NCBI GenBank assembly: GCA_009667805.1
Contig: CM019063.1
Span: 88,687,877 to 88,751,876, forward strand
Source of the DNA: Leptobrachium leishanense
Taxonomy: Eukaryota > Chordata > Amphibia > Anura > Megophryidae
Length of the DNA: 64,000 bases
Direction: 5' to 3'
Below the pieces are notes generated by a model, which was not told the origin of the DNA, searched no databases, and worked only from the letters and a program-made list of their open reading frames with translations. The number at the start of each line of letters is the position of its first letter. The first letter of the stretch is position 1. Below are positions 33,777 through 45,143 of the stretch, in pieces. Both the position numbers and the translations under genes were made by a program.

Positions 33777-34444
33777 GTGTATTTGGAATTCGGAACTGTC
33801 GCGGAACCCCTTGCTCAGAGACTATGGACTGTACTAAAACCTCGCTCCTCTGCTATTCCCCTCATGTAAGCTATTTGTCTGTTTAGGTTTTAATGTTTAA
33901 AGAGGTGTTTTTGTGACTCCCCCCCCCAATCAGCACATAATCAAAATGCCTTTAGCCTGTCGCTCCTGTTCAATGGGTTTGAAAGTATGAGCAGGGTTTT
34001 GAAGCCCCAGCCAATCACCATGCAAGGAGCTAGAAGGGCCAATCCCATTCCAGGAATGCACCACATTGACTTTAATGGAGCCATCTGCAGAAACTTTAAA
34101 CCTTGGTGCCCTGAAAACCATTTGCTTCAGCAGGGTGATCTTTCAGGTTAGGGTCCTCTACAGGGACCTACCATTGGTGATTTTCAGGAGGAGATCCATT
34201 CCAAACTCACGTTGCTGAGCCTTTTTTTACCCCAGGAGCTCAGGCAGCAGTGACCATGCGGCATCAGCTGGGAATAACTACTATATGCTGCCATCTGTGC
34301 CCCTGCCCCAGATATGGGCGTTTTTTGGACTGTGACACCCTAGGGGCCCGAGCTATCAAAAAGGTACTCCTGGATTGCCGCTGCTCCCCTGTAATCCCCC
34401 CCCACCCCAAACAAGGACCTGTGCTCTGTATGACTGCAGTTAGT
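33777..34444. other. unassigned sequence
   Basis: Possible start of a dispersed repeat at tgtcgcggaaccccttgctc (33797), but there is no second copy in the window. No convincing coding frame. Confidence 0.35.
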
Positions 34445-34580
34445 TATTTATAAGACACCACCAAGTACCGTAGCGCTGTACAATGGGAAAGACAGGATAG
34501 CCAATATACATGCAAGTTAAAAACATAACAGTATCAGAGAAGCCCCTTCTCAAGAGCTTGCAGTCTGAGAGGACCTGATG
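34445..34580. repeat. dispersed repeat, 'gcgctgtacaatggg' type
   Basis: Shorter second copy of the repeat at 21740-21930: tagcgctgtacaatgggaaa ... caagagcttgcagtctgaga. Confidence 0.55.
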
Positions 34581-34637
34581 GAGAGCAGGCTGAATGGCAG
34601 TGCCGTAATGTCTGGGGGGCGGGAATGTTAACTGTTA

Positions 34638-35066
34638 GGCTGGGGTCAGACCAGCGCACTTTTAATGTGCGTTCTGGCGCACATAATTACGACTGCACTA
34701 GCAGCAGATGACAGGCAATGACGGCCAATATACGATGTACGGCCGCACAAAAGTCCAGCCGTGCAACGCAAGTGGAATTTGAACGCATTTTTCTGAGAAC
34801 GATGAACCGCTAGTACTGACGTACTGAGTGCGCAGCTGTGGCATAGCGGCGTGTGTGCGTGATTAGGAGATGTCAGACGCTGCTAATGTCCAGCCTACAG
34901 AACGTCCAGACACAAAAAGCGTTTTATTGACGATCCGTACAAAATCACGCCCGAAAATGCTCGTCGTCTGACAGTTTTTTGCGCATTCCGTGAAAAAAAT
35001 ACATCAATGCGTTCGGACGCACTTTTTCACGTTCGCTGGGAAAAATCCTTTCGTCTGACCCTAGCC
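34638..35066. mobile_element. CpG-rich MITE 'A'
   Basis: 429 bp, GGCTGGGGTCAGAC ... GTCTGACCCTAGCC, flanked by TTA on both sides (34635-34637, 35067-35069). Contains ctagtactgacgtactgagt and cagacacaaaaagcgtttta landmarks. Confidence 0.85.
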
Positions 35067-35101
35067 TTATCGGATTCTGAACCAAATAAGAGCAGGCCAT
35101 G

Positions 35102-36073
35102 TGTTACATTCAGCCAGGCAGGTGGGTGAGGGTGCGAGCCCAGAGATGCAGTGACACAAGGAGGCAATAGGTTCAGTTGATAAAAGGGGTTTTATTTAGT
35201 TGTATCACAGAACATGGATGAAGGATAACATAGGAAAAGGGATGCCCAACATATGAACGAGGGAAAACAGTGGACAGGAAGGGGTTAACCAGAAGATATA
35301 CAGGTTCTAGGCAGAGAGAGAAAGGAAGAACGTGAAGTGAACAGAATGAGCAGGCTGGATGGGACATACATACATATTCTGGGCAGAAAGAGTAACTGAA
35401 TATATAAAGAGCTGAGCTGGAACAGGGCTGACTGGACATACAGGGGGGGGGGGTCTGAGAGTGGACAGGAAGGAGTTAACCATAAAATATACAGGTTCAG
35501 GCAGAGAGAAAGGAGAGTTAACTAAACATTTAATGAGCAGGCTGGTGACATATACACAGGAATACTTAGGAGAGGGAAGAGGATAACTTACAGACGGACA
35601 ACACAGGTATGGTTCTTGGAGCAGGGTAAACTGATGGAAGGAAAGAGTCCAGTATGCAGGGAATCTGTAATACATGGGCAAGTCCTTTAGGCAATGCAAG
35701 GTAACTTGGATGAAGCAAGGGGGTCACTTGGACGAAGCCCAACAGGTCCAGGGGTATGGAAGGCGGTTGTCCGGTAGGCAAGCAAGCCGTCAGATATTCA
35801 GGTAAGTCCTGGACACAGGTTTGTCAGAATAACAGGCTCCTGGCTGCATGAGTTACACTCTGCAGTGAAAGTTTGATCCTGAAGTATCTAGGCAAGGGTG
35901 TGGTTCTATTAAAGAGGCAGCAGGCTGAATAAGGAGATGCACCTGACAGTTCAGAGCTGGATAAAGCAAGTGTTTATTCTGTGGCAGCAGCTGAAGGGTG
36001 CTGCCCTGCAGTATGATGAATGTCACAGCGTATTTTATTATCTGCAGCGCCGCCGCCGGCGAGGAGCATGACA
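35102..36073 (-). repeat. 3' LTR of the minus-strand LTR element
   Basis: 972 bp, paired with 43645-44624 over its whole length (shared phrases gttcagccaggcaggtgggt, gttttatttagttgtatcac, cagcgtattttattatctgc). Many minus-strand frames inside both LTRs (up to 157 residues) are repeat text, not genes: they are parallel in both copies and lack motifs. A run of G near 35443 differs in length between copies. Confidence 0.9.
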
Positions 36074-36085
36074 GTTCCCCCCTTA
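36074..36085 (-). other. polypurine tract of the minus-strand LTR element
   Basis: Reads AAGGGGGGAAC on the minus strand immediately before TGTCATG, the start of the 3' LTR. This is the usual plus-strand DNA primer site of LTR elements. Confidence 0.7.
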
Positions 36086-36799
36086 AGGACACACTCCATG
36101 CGGCTAAAGCGGTCTCGAAGGTCTCCATATCTTCTGTTCTCACCACAGTTCCATTAGAGGTGCAGACTAGACCTGGTGACTAGGGATGAGCCGAACACTC
36201 CCCGAGTTCGGTTCGAGCCCGAACCCGAACCTCCCATTTGTTCGGGTCCGAACCCGAACCCGAACTCGAACCCAATTCAAGTCAATGGGGCTGAAAATTC
36301 GGTTTTTAGAGTGCCCTCCAAGAGGGCATATATGCTACATGTTTGCCATAAAAGGTGTATGGGGGTCCGGGTAGTGCCCTGGGGGACAGGAAACAAGAAC
36401 AAAAAGTAAAAAAAAAACGTTTTTAAAGGGACAGTGAGTTTTCCATGAAATAAGGGTTAAAAATAAAAACCAAAAATTCCTTCAAAAATCGTGCCTAGGA
36501 GGTCCCCATAACCTACCCGTGAAGTGGCGGATGTCTAGGATGTATAGAAACACTTAAAAACCAAAAAATTACGTTTCATATGACGGTAAATGCTTTTCCT
36601 TTAATCTATCCATAAACAACTGCTTGGGGCGGCAGTCTGTATAAAAAGAGGAGACATTTTCGTACACGCAGAAAAAGTTTACTGATTTTTTTGGCTAAAT
36701 TATTGTGAAACTTATGCAGGCTTTGGATGAAGGTAACAATAGGTGCTTTAAAATTGGTCCTTTAGCGTTCGCAACAGTGCCGTCACACCGTAACCCCTC

Positions 36800-38240
36800 T
36801 GAGGATATGAATCTGATACAGGCATCAGTGGCAGTGCACCCAAATATTGTGCTTTTGGTGCCAGGCCTGCAAGTACTATCATACAGTAACCCCTCTGTGG
36901 TATTGTGGAAGAATGCAGGGGTGGACCATGTGGTCCTATATTGAAAAGATATGATTCTGGTCAAGGCGTCAGTGCACCCAGATATTGTGCCTTTAATGCC
37001 AGGCCAGCAAGTATCATCATACAGTAACCCCTCTGTAGTATTGTGGAAGAATGCAGGGGTGGACCATGTGGTCCTATATTGAAAAGATATGATTCTGGTC
37101 AAGGCGTCAGTGCAGCCAGATATTCTGCCTTTGGTGCAAGACTGCCAGGCCAGCAAGTATCATCATAGAGTAACCCCTCTGTGGTATTGTGGAAGAATGC
37201 AGGGGTGGACCATGTGGTCCTATATTGAAAAGTGTTTTTTTTAATCTGTTAATGGGCGTCAGTGCACCCAGATATTGTGCCTGTAATGCCAGGCCAGCAA
37301 GTATCATCATACAGTAACCCCTCTGTGGTATTGTGGAAGAGTGCAGGGGTGGACCATGTGGTCCTATATTGAAAAGTTTTTGATCTGGTAATGGGCGTCA
37401 GTGCACCCAGATATTGTGCCTGTAATGCCAGGCCAGCAAGTATCATCATACAGTAAGGCTGGGGTCAGACGAACGCAGTGTTAACGTCCGTGTTGCCCGC
37501 ACATAAGTACCGTGATAGCATACAATTGTGTTAAATGGAGCCCCACACACGAAGTACGTCCGCACAGAAGTGCGGGGGCTGACGGACGCTGCAAACGGAC
37601 GCAGGTTAGGCAAGAACGTAATACTGCTAGAACTGACGTGCAGAGTGCGCCACGTCCACAACGTCCGCATAGCTTTGTGTGTGAGTGATGCAACAAGGTC
37701 AGGCGGACTGCATTTATACGTCTAGCATTTTTGACGGACAGAATGTTCTTTCATTGTAATTTATTTTCCCTGCTACATCAGTCAAAAAATATGTCAGTGA
37801 AAAAAACCGACTGTGTGGCCACTACCTTGTTGTCAGTCAGTAAGTACGTCCGTACTGCACGGACGCACAGTCCGTACAAAATGCGCTCATCTGACCCTAG
37901 CCTAACCCCTCTGTGGTATTGTGGAAGAGTGCAGGGGTGGACCATGTGGTCCTATATTGAAAAGTGTTTTTTTTATCTGTTAATGGGCGTCAGTGCACCC
38001 AGATATTGTGCCTTTAATGCCAGGCCAGCAAGTATCATCATACAGTAACCCCTCTGTGGTATTGTGGAAGAGTGCAGGGTTGGACCCTGCGGTTCAAAAA
38101 ATTAAAATGATATAAATCTGGCACAGGCGTCAGTGCAGCCAAATATTGTGCCTTTCATGGCAGCAAGTGCCTTCATACCGTAACCCTTTTGTGGTATTGT
38201 GGAAGAGTTCAGTGCTGGAGGTTTTGTGAATGCAGAAGAG
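36800..38240. repeat. about 130-bp tandem repeats in the hAT 3' region
   Basis: The word accctctgtggtattgtgga (or cctctgaggat variants) recurs at about 36798, 36888, 37026, 37169, 37318, 37907, 38048 and 38183, each followed by a gcaggggtggaccatgtgg-type phrase and then cagatattgtgcctttaatg. That makes six or more units of 100-150 bp. The MITE at 37457-37902 splits one unit. Frames across it are periodic and noncoding. Confidence 0.85.
37457..37902. mobile_element. MITE 'A' subfamily 2, inside the hAT tandem repeats
   Basis: 446 bp, GGCTGGGGTCAGAC ... CTGACCCTAGCC, with TAA duplicated (37454-37456, 37903-37905). Removing it and one TAA restores the repeat text cagtaacccctctg, so the duplication is confirmed against the neighbouring units. 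Confidence 0.9.
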
Positions 38241-41200
38241 GACATCCCCGAATCTTTTGTCTGTTACAAAACCTCCAGCGGCACTGAACGTCCTTTCGGA
38301 AAGCACGCTAGATGAAGGGCAACCTAGTAGCTGCATAGCATATTGGCTAAGTTCTGGCCAGTGATCCAATCTCAACACCCAGTAAGCCAGTGGATCATCT
38401 GCTGGAAAGGTATCCAGGTCTGCCCTTGCCCCTAGGTAGTCCTGCACCATATGGTGAAGACGCTGGCAATGGGTGCCTACATTTGACGTCCCTGGGCGTC
38501 GAGGACTAAAAAAATTTAAAGAAGCATCAGTCAAGTGGCCCTGGCCTTCACCACTATTCCTCTGATCACCCGCAGCCTCAGAAGCACGTGTGTCAGCACT
38601 TGGTAATCTACCAGTGCCTGGAAAGGTGTTACACAAGTGTCGCTTTAGAGCGTCCTCAAGTTTTTTCATCCTGTGCTCCCTCTGTGCGGGCAGGATGAGC
38701 TCTGCAACTTTCCCCTTGTATCGTGGATCAAGAAGGGTTGCCATCCAGTAATGATCCCTCTCCTTGATAGCACAAATCCTGGGGTCCTTTAGCAGGCTTT
38801 GCATCATTAGGGAGCCCATGCAGCGTAGGTTGGAGGTGGCATTAGCTTCCGAGTCTTCCTGGTCAATGAGGATGACCGTATCGTGCACTTCCTCCTTCCA
38901 GCCACGCACTAGCCCTTCTTTTACTGGGCACACAAAACCCTCCCTTGAGGAATCCCCACCTTCAATGCCCCCACTACTTAAATATTCCTCCTCCTCCTCA
39001 TCCTCCTCCTGTCTGATCTGAATAGGACCCGCTGGAATGCTGTCTGCGGAAAGACTGGGGCCTTGAGAGCTAGGGAAGGCCTCCTCTTCCTCCCGCTGCT
39101 CTGCCTCTAGAGCCACATCTGTAATTCCCCACAGAGTGTGCTCCAGCAGGAACACTAAAGGAATTGTGTCACTGATGCATGCACTGTCCCTGCTCACCAT
39201 CCTCGTTGCCTCCTCAAAATGGTGACAGTACAGTGCATGCATCCTTGATCATCAGCCACTGTGGGGGGGATAAAAACCAAGTTGACCTGAACCTGTCCTT
39301 GTGCCATACTCACACAGGTACTTGTTGATGGCCCTCTGCTGCTTGTGCAGACGCTGCAGCATTAATAATGTCGAGTTCCACCTGGTGGGCATGTCACAGA
39401 TCAGACGGTTTGTGGGAAGGTGGAACTCTCTTTGAATTTCTGCCAGGCGAACGCTTGCTGAGAATGACCGTCTGAAGTGGCTGCAGACTTTTCTGGCCTG
39501 GATGAGAAGCTCTGGCAGCCCTGGGTACTTGGTTAGGAAACGCTGTACCACCAGATTTAGGACATGTGCTAGGCATGGTACATGCGTCAATTTACCCTTG
39601 CGTAGTCTGGAGAGAAAGTTGCTGCCATTATCGCAGACGATCATTCCCGGCTCAAGCTGGCATGGTGTTAACCATCTCTGCACCTGCCCCTGCAGAGCTG
39701 ACAAAATTTCTGACCCGGTGTGGCTCCTGGTCCCTAAGCAAACCAGCTCAAGCACAATATGGCATCTTTTTGCTTGAGCCATTGCATAGACCCTGTCAGG
39801 CGTCGGTTTAACTGCCACTTCACCAGAGACAAAGAAGGAGGAGGAGGAAGACGTGGTGGTGGTGGAGCAGACAGACCTCATACAAGCAGCTTTCTGGAGG
39901 CGTGGTGGATCAACAAGCTCCAGCACAGAGCCCCGTCTTGGATCCCTCCCAGCTGCAATCAGAGTTACCCAGTGTGCCGTGAAGGAAATGTAATGACCCT
40001 GTCCATGCTTGCTGGACCACGTGTCTAAAGTCACATCCACCTTGCTGCGGACTGCCTTTCCCAATGACTGGATAACATTGTCTTCCACGTGCTGGTATAG
40101 TGCTGGAATGGCCTTGCGTGAAAAGTAATGGCATTTTGGAACCTGCCACTGTGGTACAGCACATTCAGCAAATTCACGGAAGGGAGCAGAGTCCACCAGC
40201 TGGAAAGGCAGCAGCTGCAATGCGAGTAATTTTGCTAAGCTGGCATTTAGACGCTGTGCTTGGGGATGGTTGGGACTTTATTTTTTCTTTCGCTGCAGCA
40301 GCTGCGGCAACATAATCTGACTGCGTAAATCTTCAGCTACTGGGATGATGTCACATTGTGAGGAAGGATCTGGTACATCCATTACTATAGCATCATCCCT
40401 GTCGGTGGAGGTTGTAGGCAATGACATCGCAGAACATACAGTGGGGGTAGAGACAGATGAGGAGGAGGAAGACCTACGCAAAGTTTTGCGCCAACGGAAT
40501 GTGTGGCACTTATTCATATGTCGCCTCAAGCACGTGGTACCCAAGTGTCCGGTATCTTTCCCACGCTTAAGCCTCATCTGACAGATTACAAATAGCAATG
40601 CTGCGCTCTACTGCACATTTCTTAAAGAACTCCCAGACAACAGAGTTCCTGCATGTGTTCTTTGAGACAACAGCGCTCTGCACCGGAGCAGCTCTGACAT
40701 GTGATGCCTTGGACTGGCTAGTGCTACGGTTGGTCACAGAGGATGTTGTGCCTTGTGTTTGCTGTGCCTCCTCCTCCCCCTCCTCACTTGATTCCTCTGT
40801 TCGATCTGGCACCCAGGTGGAGTCAGTGACCTCATCATCATTGTCATCTTCACCCCCTATCTCCTCGTCACTGGAGCCAACTTGGCAGTATGCTGCAGCT
40901 GCTGGGGCAACATGAGTGCCAGTTATTTGTGTGTCATCACTGGCACCCCCTTCCTCTAGGTTGATTATACTCCCTTGCTCAACCTCAGAGATTGAATCAG
41001 AGCACTGTACTTGCTGCGCATCCTCAAGCAGCATGTCACTCTCATTGTAGTAAAACAATTCAGCTGACTCCTCCGTGTGTGATAGCGAGGCTATGGCAGG
41101 AGTAGCTGTGGACATGGAGGCTGCATTAGATGCTTTGGCAGCTGAGGTGGACTGTAAAGCACTAGAAGCCTGGCTGGCAGAGGACTCGGAAGATGAGGAT

Positions 41201-41406
41201 GGCCTGGTTAGCCAATCCACCAAGTCCTCTGTATGTTGCTGCTGCTGCTTAAGAAGGCCAGCACCAGTTAGAAAGGACAAGCGCGCCCCTGCAGAGGATG
41301 CACCATGTCCACCACGACCAGAGGCACAGCCTCTCGAAACAGGGGCTGCTTGCCCTCTTATCTGTGTCTGGGAGCGTCTGCCTGTCCTTTTTGTTCTTTC
41401 AGACAT
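38130..41406 (-). pseudogene. hAT transposase (BED finger, hAT dimerisation domain), lightly broken
   Basis: Minus strand, start ATG at 41406. The N-terminal piece (41406-40567, 279 residues) is Ser/Glu-rich and acidic, ending in VVWEFFKKC, the start of a BED zinc finger. The finger (C..C then RRHMNKCH) continues in another frame from 40598, so one frameshift lies between about 40567 and 40600. From there a single frame runs to 38130, interrupted by TAA at 40278 and by tandem TGATGA at 39249-39254. Recognisable parts are the catalytic-core text VDVTLDTWSS, IVCDNGSNF, HVLNLVVQ and MPTRWNSTL, then the C-terminal hAT dimerisation segment DDPLAYW ... SVLSERTFSAAG (about 38260-38400). The hAT family cuts and pastes DNA with 8-bp duplications, as seen at this element's ends. 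Few lesions mean a fairly recent copy, but as it stands it cannot make full-length protein. Confidence 0.85.
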
Positions 41407-41509
41407 GGTGAGTGATATATAGATTAATATATACAGAACTCTAAATCTTTATACCAGAGTTGAATCAAAGAACTCTGGTATAACTCATTGAGACACACTG
41501 ATAGCTGGC

Positions 41510-41880
41510 AGCCAGTGACGAGACACAGATCACCTCAATTCACAAATGTTTTGTAGAAATTAGTGAGCCACAAAATACTGCGTGGTACTGGATGTGTGAC
41601 GAGACACAGATCACCTCAATTCCCAAATGTTTTTTAGAAATTTGTGACCGCCAAAATACTTGCTGGCAGTGACAAGACACAGATCACCTCAATTCACAAA
41701 TGTTTTAAAGAAATTAGTGAGCCCCAAAAAGATTTGCTGGCACAGTGACAAGACCCAGAAGATCACCTCAATTCACAAATGTTTTAAAGAAAGTTGTAAA
41801 CCCCAAAAAAACTTGCTGGCACAGTGACAAGACACACATCACCTAAATTCCCTGATATTTGGTAGAAATGAAACCCCCCA
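41510..41880. repeat. 70-80-bp tandem repeats in the hAT 5' region
   Basis: The phrase cacagatcacctcaattc followed by acaaatgttttgtagaaa recurs about five times (41526, 41607, 41678, 41758, 41832), with spacings of roughly 70-81 bp. It lies between the transposase start and the terminal inverted repeat, where it may be a subterminal transposase-binding array (inference). Confidence 0.8.
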
Positions 41881-42272
41881 GACCCCCTCAGTAGCGTGGC
41901 AGACCGGCAGTAACAAGACACAACTATCTCCTTTGAAATCTCCTCTGAAATGCGTGCAGAATCGGCGCGTGGAAACGTTATATAGTGTGCTGCGGGACTT
42001 AGCTCTGTGAGCCCATGATTGGGCAAAATTTGCCCAATCAGGACTCTGAGCGGTGATTGGCATAGTGTTGAACCAGTCTTGCACCAGACCTGTGGTCAGG
42101 TGCAAGGCTGTAGCCAATTACGAGCTTCAGGCCAGTGGGAAAATGCATTGTGGTCCATTGTGGTCGAACATGCGGCGAACACCCGGAAATGTTCGGTGTT
42201 CGCGATCTCATCGAACAGGCCAAGTTCGGGTCGAACCCTGAACCGTCCGAACCGCTCATCCCTACTGGTGAC

Positions 42273-43640
42273 ATGGGATCAACAGCCACAGCATTCATAG
42301 TGCTGCTGAACATTCCTTCCTGTACAGGAGGTACTCGGATTGGCACGCTCTCCGTGTCAGACGATGAAAAGTCGAGAGGGTCTGATACAGGAGTCACTTC
42401 ACTGGATTTGGATATTAATCTTTTACTGTGGGGAATTGGAAAGTCCACTTTTGATACTCCAGGGACATTCCTGGGGACGACGGAGTCACATAGATAGGTA
42501 GCCGGATTAAGAGATGGCTCAGGTAGTAAGGCACCCAGGTGGGTACGACGTTGACTAGGTGGCCCTTGGCGACGCCGTGCAGTCTGTGGTTGATTGTCAG
42601 CCTCAGAGTCAGTGGTTTCCCAATCAATATCTGCGTATACTGCATGCAGGGACCACAATTTCTGTGATAATTGTTCTGATGAGATATCTGGTTACGCCAG
42701 AATTCCTCCATAGCTTGCGCAAGCATTTTAACCTGTCGCTGGAGGGTGGAAATGGTGTTGGCAGCTGAAGAATCTGCACATGAATTCACAATGCCATCAG
42801 TTTGTACCGCGATCTCCACAGTGGGTGGCACTTTTGCTTTGGCAGTGGGCACAGCAAGGTCTCCTCGCTCAACCCCCTGGGTTTCTGTGGGGGGAGCTGG
42901 GTCAGAAGTGTCCTGGTCAGCAGTGACACATAGACCCAGAGAGCCCTGAGGGCTACGGTTGACACTGCCGGCATTGAAGTCAGGCACCGAGTTCACAGTA
43001 GTGGCGTAGATGGAGAGTATATCCATGGGCTCGGTAGAACCTTTTTCCACGACTCTGGCTCTGTGGCAGAGGCTGGTATGATTTCTCCAGGGTTGGCAGG
43101 TTCCACATCCATAGGTTCAGGGGTTTCAGAAGTTCCATAATCAGACCCAGACACATGGGGTACAACATGAAAGGGTACTGCTACCGGTATTGGTTGTGGT
43201 ACCGGAGCAGTTTGTGGTGTAGCAGTAGATGGGGTTAATGTTTGGGGTGCAGGAATAATTCTCGGTAGTGGGGTAAACCGTGATGCCGGAGTGGATTTTG
43301 GCACAGGGGGCTTCTTTGCAACAGTCTTTTGTGCCAAAGTTGGTTTTGGCACTGGCTTACCGGGAGTAGATTTTTTGGGGGGGCCACACCGGGAGCCAAT
43401 GGCTGGAATTTCCGCAGTAGATACAGAGGTCTGCCGCTATTCTTCGGGCACGCTCCTCTGAGGATAAGGGTCCTTGCATTTTTCTTGCTTCAGGAACGCA
43501 CACTTTAGCAGAAGGGGCCCATTTTCTTTGCAGCAGACTTGATAGAAATTCTACCAGGTGGGCAATGAAGTCTTGGAAGGATTTTTGAACCAGTTCCATT
43601 ATTAACTGTCACTGCAGGCTCGAGGGTTATAGGCTTCAGC
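42273..43640 (-). pseudogene. gag-like remnant of the minus-strand LTR element
   Basis: Minus strand, starting close to the 5' LTR. First piece (43599-43357) carries a CCHC knuckle CIYCGNSSHWLPV, whose last Cys is replaced by Trp. A frameshift at the homopolymer near 43370-43380 leads into a Pro/Thr-rich segment (43352-42993). A further shift leads to a segment with a predicted coiled coil, TLQRQVKMLAQAMEEFW (about 42710-42760), and the tail (42658-42265) runs into the hAT insertion. No capsid, protease, reverse transcriptase or integrase is seen. The knuckle coming before the coiled coil is unlike the usual gag order. The gene is broken by at least two frameshifts. Confidence 0.6.
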
Positions 43641-43644
43641 ATTC

Positions 43645-44624
43645 TCTTACGTTCAGCCAGGCAGGTGGGCGAGGGTGCGAGCCCAGAAATGCAGTGACAC
43701 AAGGAGGCAATAGGTTCCGTTGATAAAGGGTTTTATTTAGTTGTATCACAGAACATGGATGAAGGATAACATAGGAAAAGGGTGGCCTAACACATGAACG
43801 AGATAAAACATTGGACAGGAAGGGGTTAACCAGAAGATATACAGGTTCTAGGCAGAGAGAGAAAGGAAGAACATGAAGTGAACAGAATGAGCAGGCTGGA
43901 TGGGACAACAATATAATATATATATTGAATATACAGGTTCCGGGCAGAAAGAGTAACTGAATATATAAAGCGCTGAGCTGGAACAGGGCCGACAGGGACA
44001 TACAGGGGGGGTCTGAGAGTGGACAGGAAGGAGTTAACCATAAAATATACAGGCAGAGAGAAAGGAGAGTGAAATAAACATTTAATGAGCAGGCTGGCGA
44101 CATATACACAGGAATACTTAGGAGAGGGAAGAGGATAACTTACAGACAGACGGACAACACAGGTACGGTTCTTGGAGCAGGGTAAACTGATGGAAGGAAA
44201 GAGTCCAGTATGCAGGGAATCTGTGATACATGGAGAAGTCCTTTAGGCAATGCAAGGTAACTTGGATGAAGCAGGGGTCTCTTGGATGAAGCAGTGGGTC
44301 ACTTGGATGAAGCCCAACAGGTCCAGGGGTATGGAAGGCGGTTGTCCGGTAAGCAAGCAAGCTGTCAGATATTCAGGTAACAGGCTCCTGACTGCACGAG
44401 TTCCACTCTGCAGTGAAAGCTTGATGCTGAAGCATCTAGGCAAGGGTGTGGTTCTATTAAATAGAGGCAGCAGGCTGAATAATGAGATGCACCTGACACT
44501 CAGTGTAGAGCTGGATAAAGCAACAGTTTATTCTGTGGCAGCAACTGAAGGGTGCTGCCCTGCAGTATGATGAATGTCACAGCGTATTTTATTATCTGCG
44601 GCGCCGCCGGCGAGGAGCGTGAAA
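43645..44624 (-). repeat. 5' LTR of the minus-strand LTR element
   Basis: 980 bp partner of 35102-36073. Outer edge adjoins CCATG at 44625. Inner edge (tcttacgttcagcc) matches tgttacattcagcc of the other copy with small changes. I could not identify a tRNA primer site at the inner edge. Confidence 0.9.
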
Positions 44625-44822
44625 CCATGTGAAATGGCCAGAGAGAGTCTGCTTAACCCAATCTGAAGAGTGTCGTCTGCTTTATTGGGAGAAATTAAGA
44701 TCTGACATTGTTCCAGCGCTGCGGGCTGAGGGGAGAATCTGGGAACTGGCGAAGGCGAACGACTCGAGACAGCTGAGAGAAAATATTGGACCTTGGGCAT
44801 CTCGTTACAGGAACGAAATCCA
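44625..44822 (+). other. short unassigned stretch with a 65-codon frame
   Basis: Between the LTR element and the AT-rich element. The plus-strand frame 44629-44826 (MKWPERVCLTQSEECRLLYW...) has a protein-like composition, but no family is recognised. The matching flank on the far side of the LTR element is only about 30 bp (35070-35101) before another MITE. Confidence 0.3.
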
Positions 44823-45143
44823 TTAATTCATATTTCGGAAGTACTTCCGAATAATGAAGCAATAAGATACGAATTCGAAATGAAACGAAACGGTATATAA
44901 CAAATTTATTTAGTTTTACACTGTGTCATCATCATAAAAGAAAAATTTGAATCTTTTTTTTTTTTTGGTGTTCCAGAATTCGAATCGATATCAACTACCG
45001 AATTGATATATCAACTATCGAATTGATATATCAACTATTGAATTGATCTTAAATTAAAATACACTATATTGCCAAAAGTATTCGCTCACCTGCCTTGACT
45101 CGCATATGAATTTAAGTGACATCCCATACCTAATCCATAGCTT

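Larger units (their letters stand above)
36181..42264 (-). mobile_element. hAT transposon, nearly complete, ZBED-type transposase
   Basis: 6084 bp beginning TAGGGATGAGCCGAAC and ending CGAACCGCTCATCCCTA, flanked by perfect 8-bp copies CTGGTGAC (36173-36180, 42265-42272). Subterminal regions are dense in cgaacccgaac words. It contains a minus-strand transposase gene (38130-41406), a block of about 130-bp tandem repeats downstream of it (36800-38240) and shorter 70-80-bp repeats upstream (41510-41880). A MITE 'A' sits in the tandem repeats. It inserted into the interior of the older LTR element. Confidence 0.9.
35102..44624 (-). mobile_element. LTR retrotransposon with gag remnant only, interrupted by a hAT transposon
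   Basis: Two near-identical long terminal repeats (35102-36073 and 43645-44624) in the same orientation bracket about 7.6 kb. Of this, 6.1 kb is an inserted hAT (36181-42264) and about 1.5 kb is original interior. The element is flanked by CCATG on both sides (35097-35101, 44625-44629), a 5-bp duplication typical of Ty3/Gypsy integration. On the minus strand the LTRs read TGTCA...TAACA. A purine tract (minus AAGGGGGGAAC, 36074-36085) lies just before the 3' LTR. The interior encodes a CCHC-containing, gag-like product and no pol, so the copy was nonautonomous even before the hAT arrived. Confidence 0.85.

Noticed and set aside
35173..36146. Several minus-strand frames of 70-130 residues, repeated at 43636-44443
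   Set aside because: They lie inside the LTR pair. The parallel frames exist because the LTRs are copies of each other, not because of coding.
39502..40028. Plus-strand frames opposite the hAT transposase
   Set aside because: Antisense shadows of the transposase gene.
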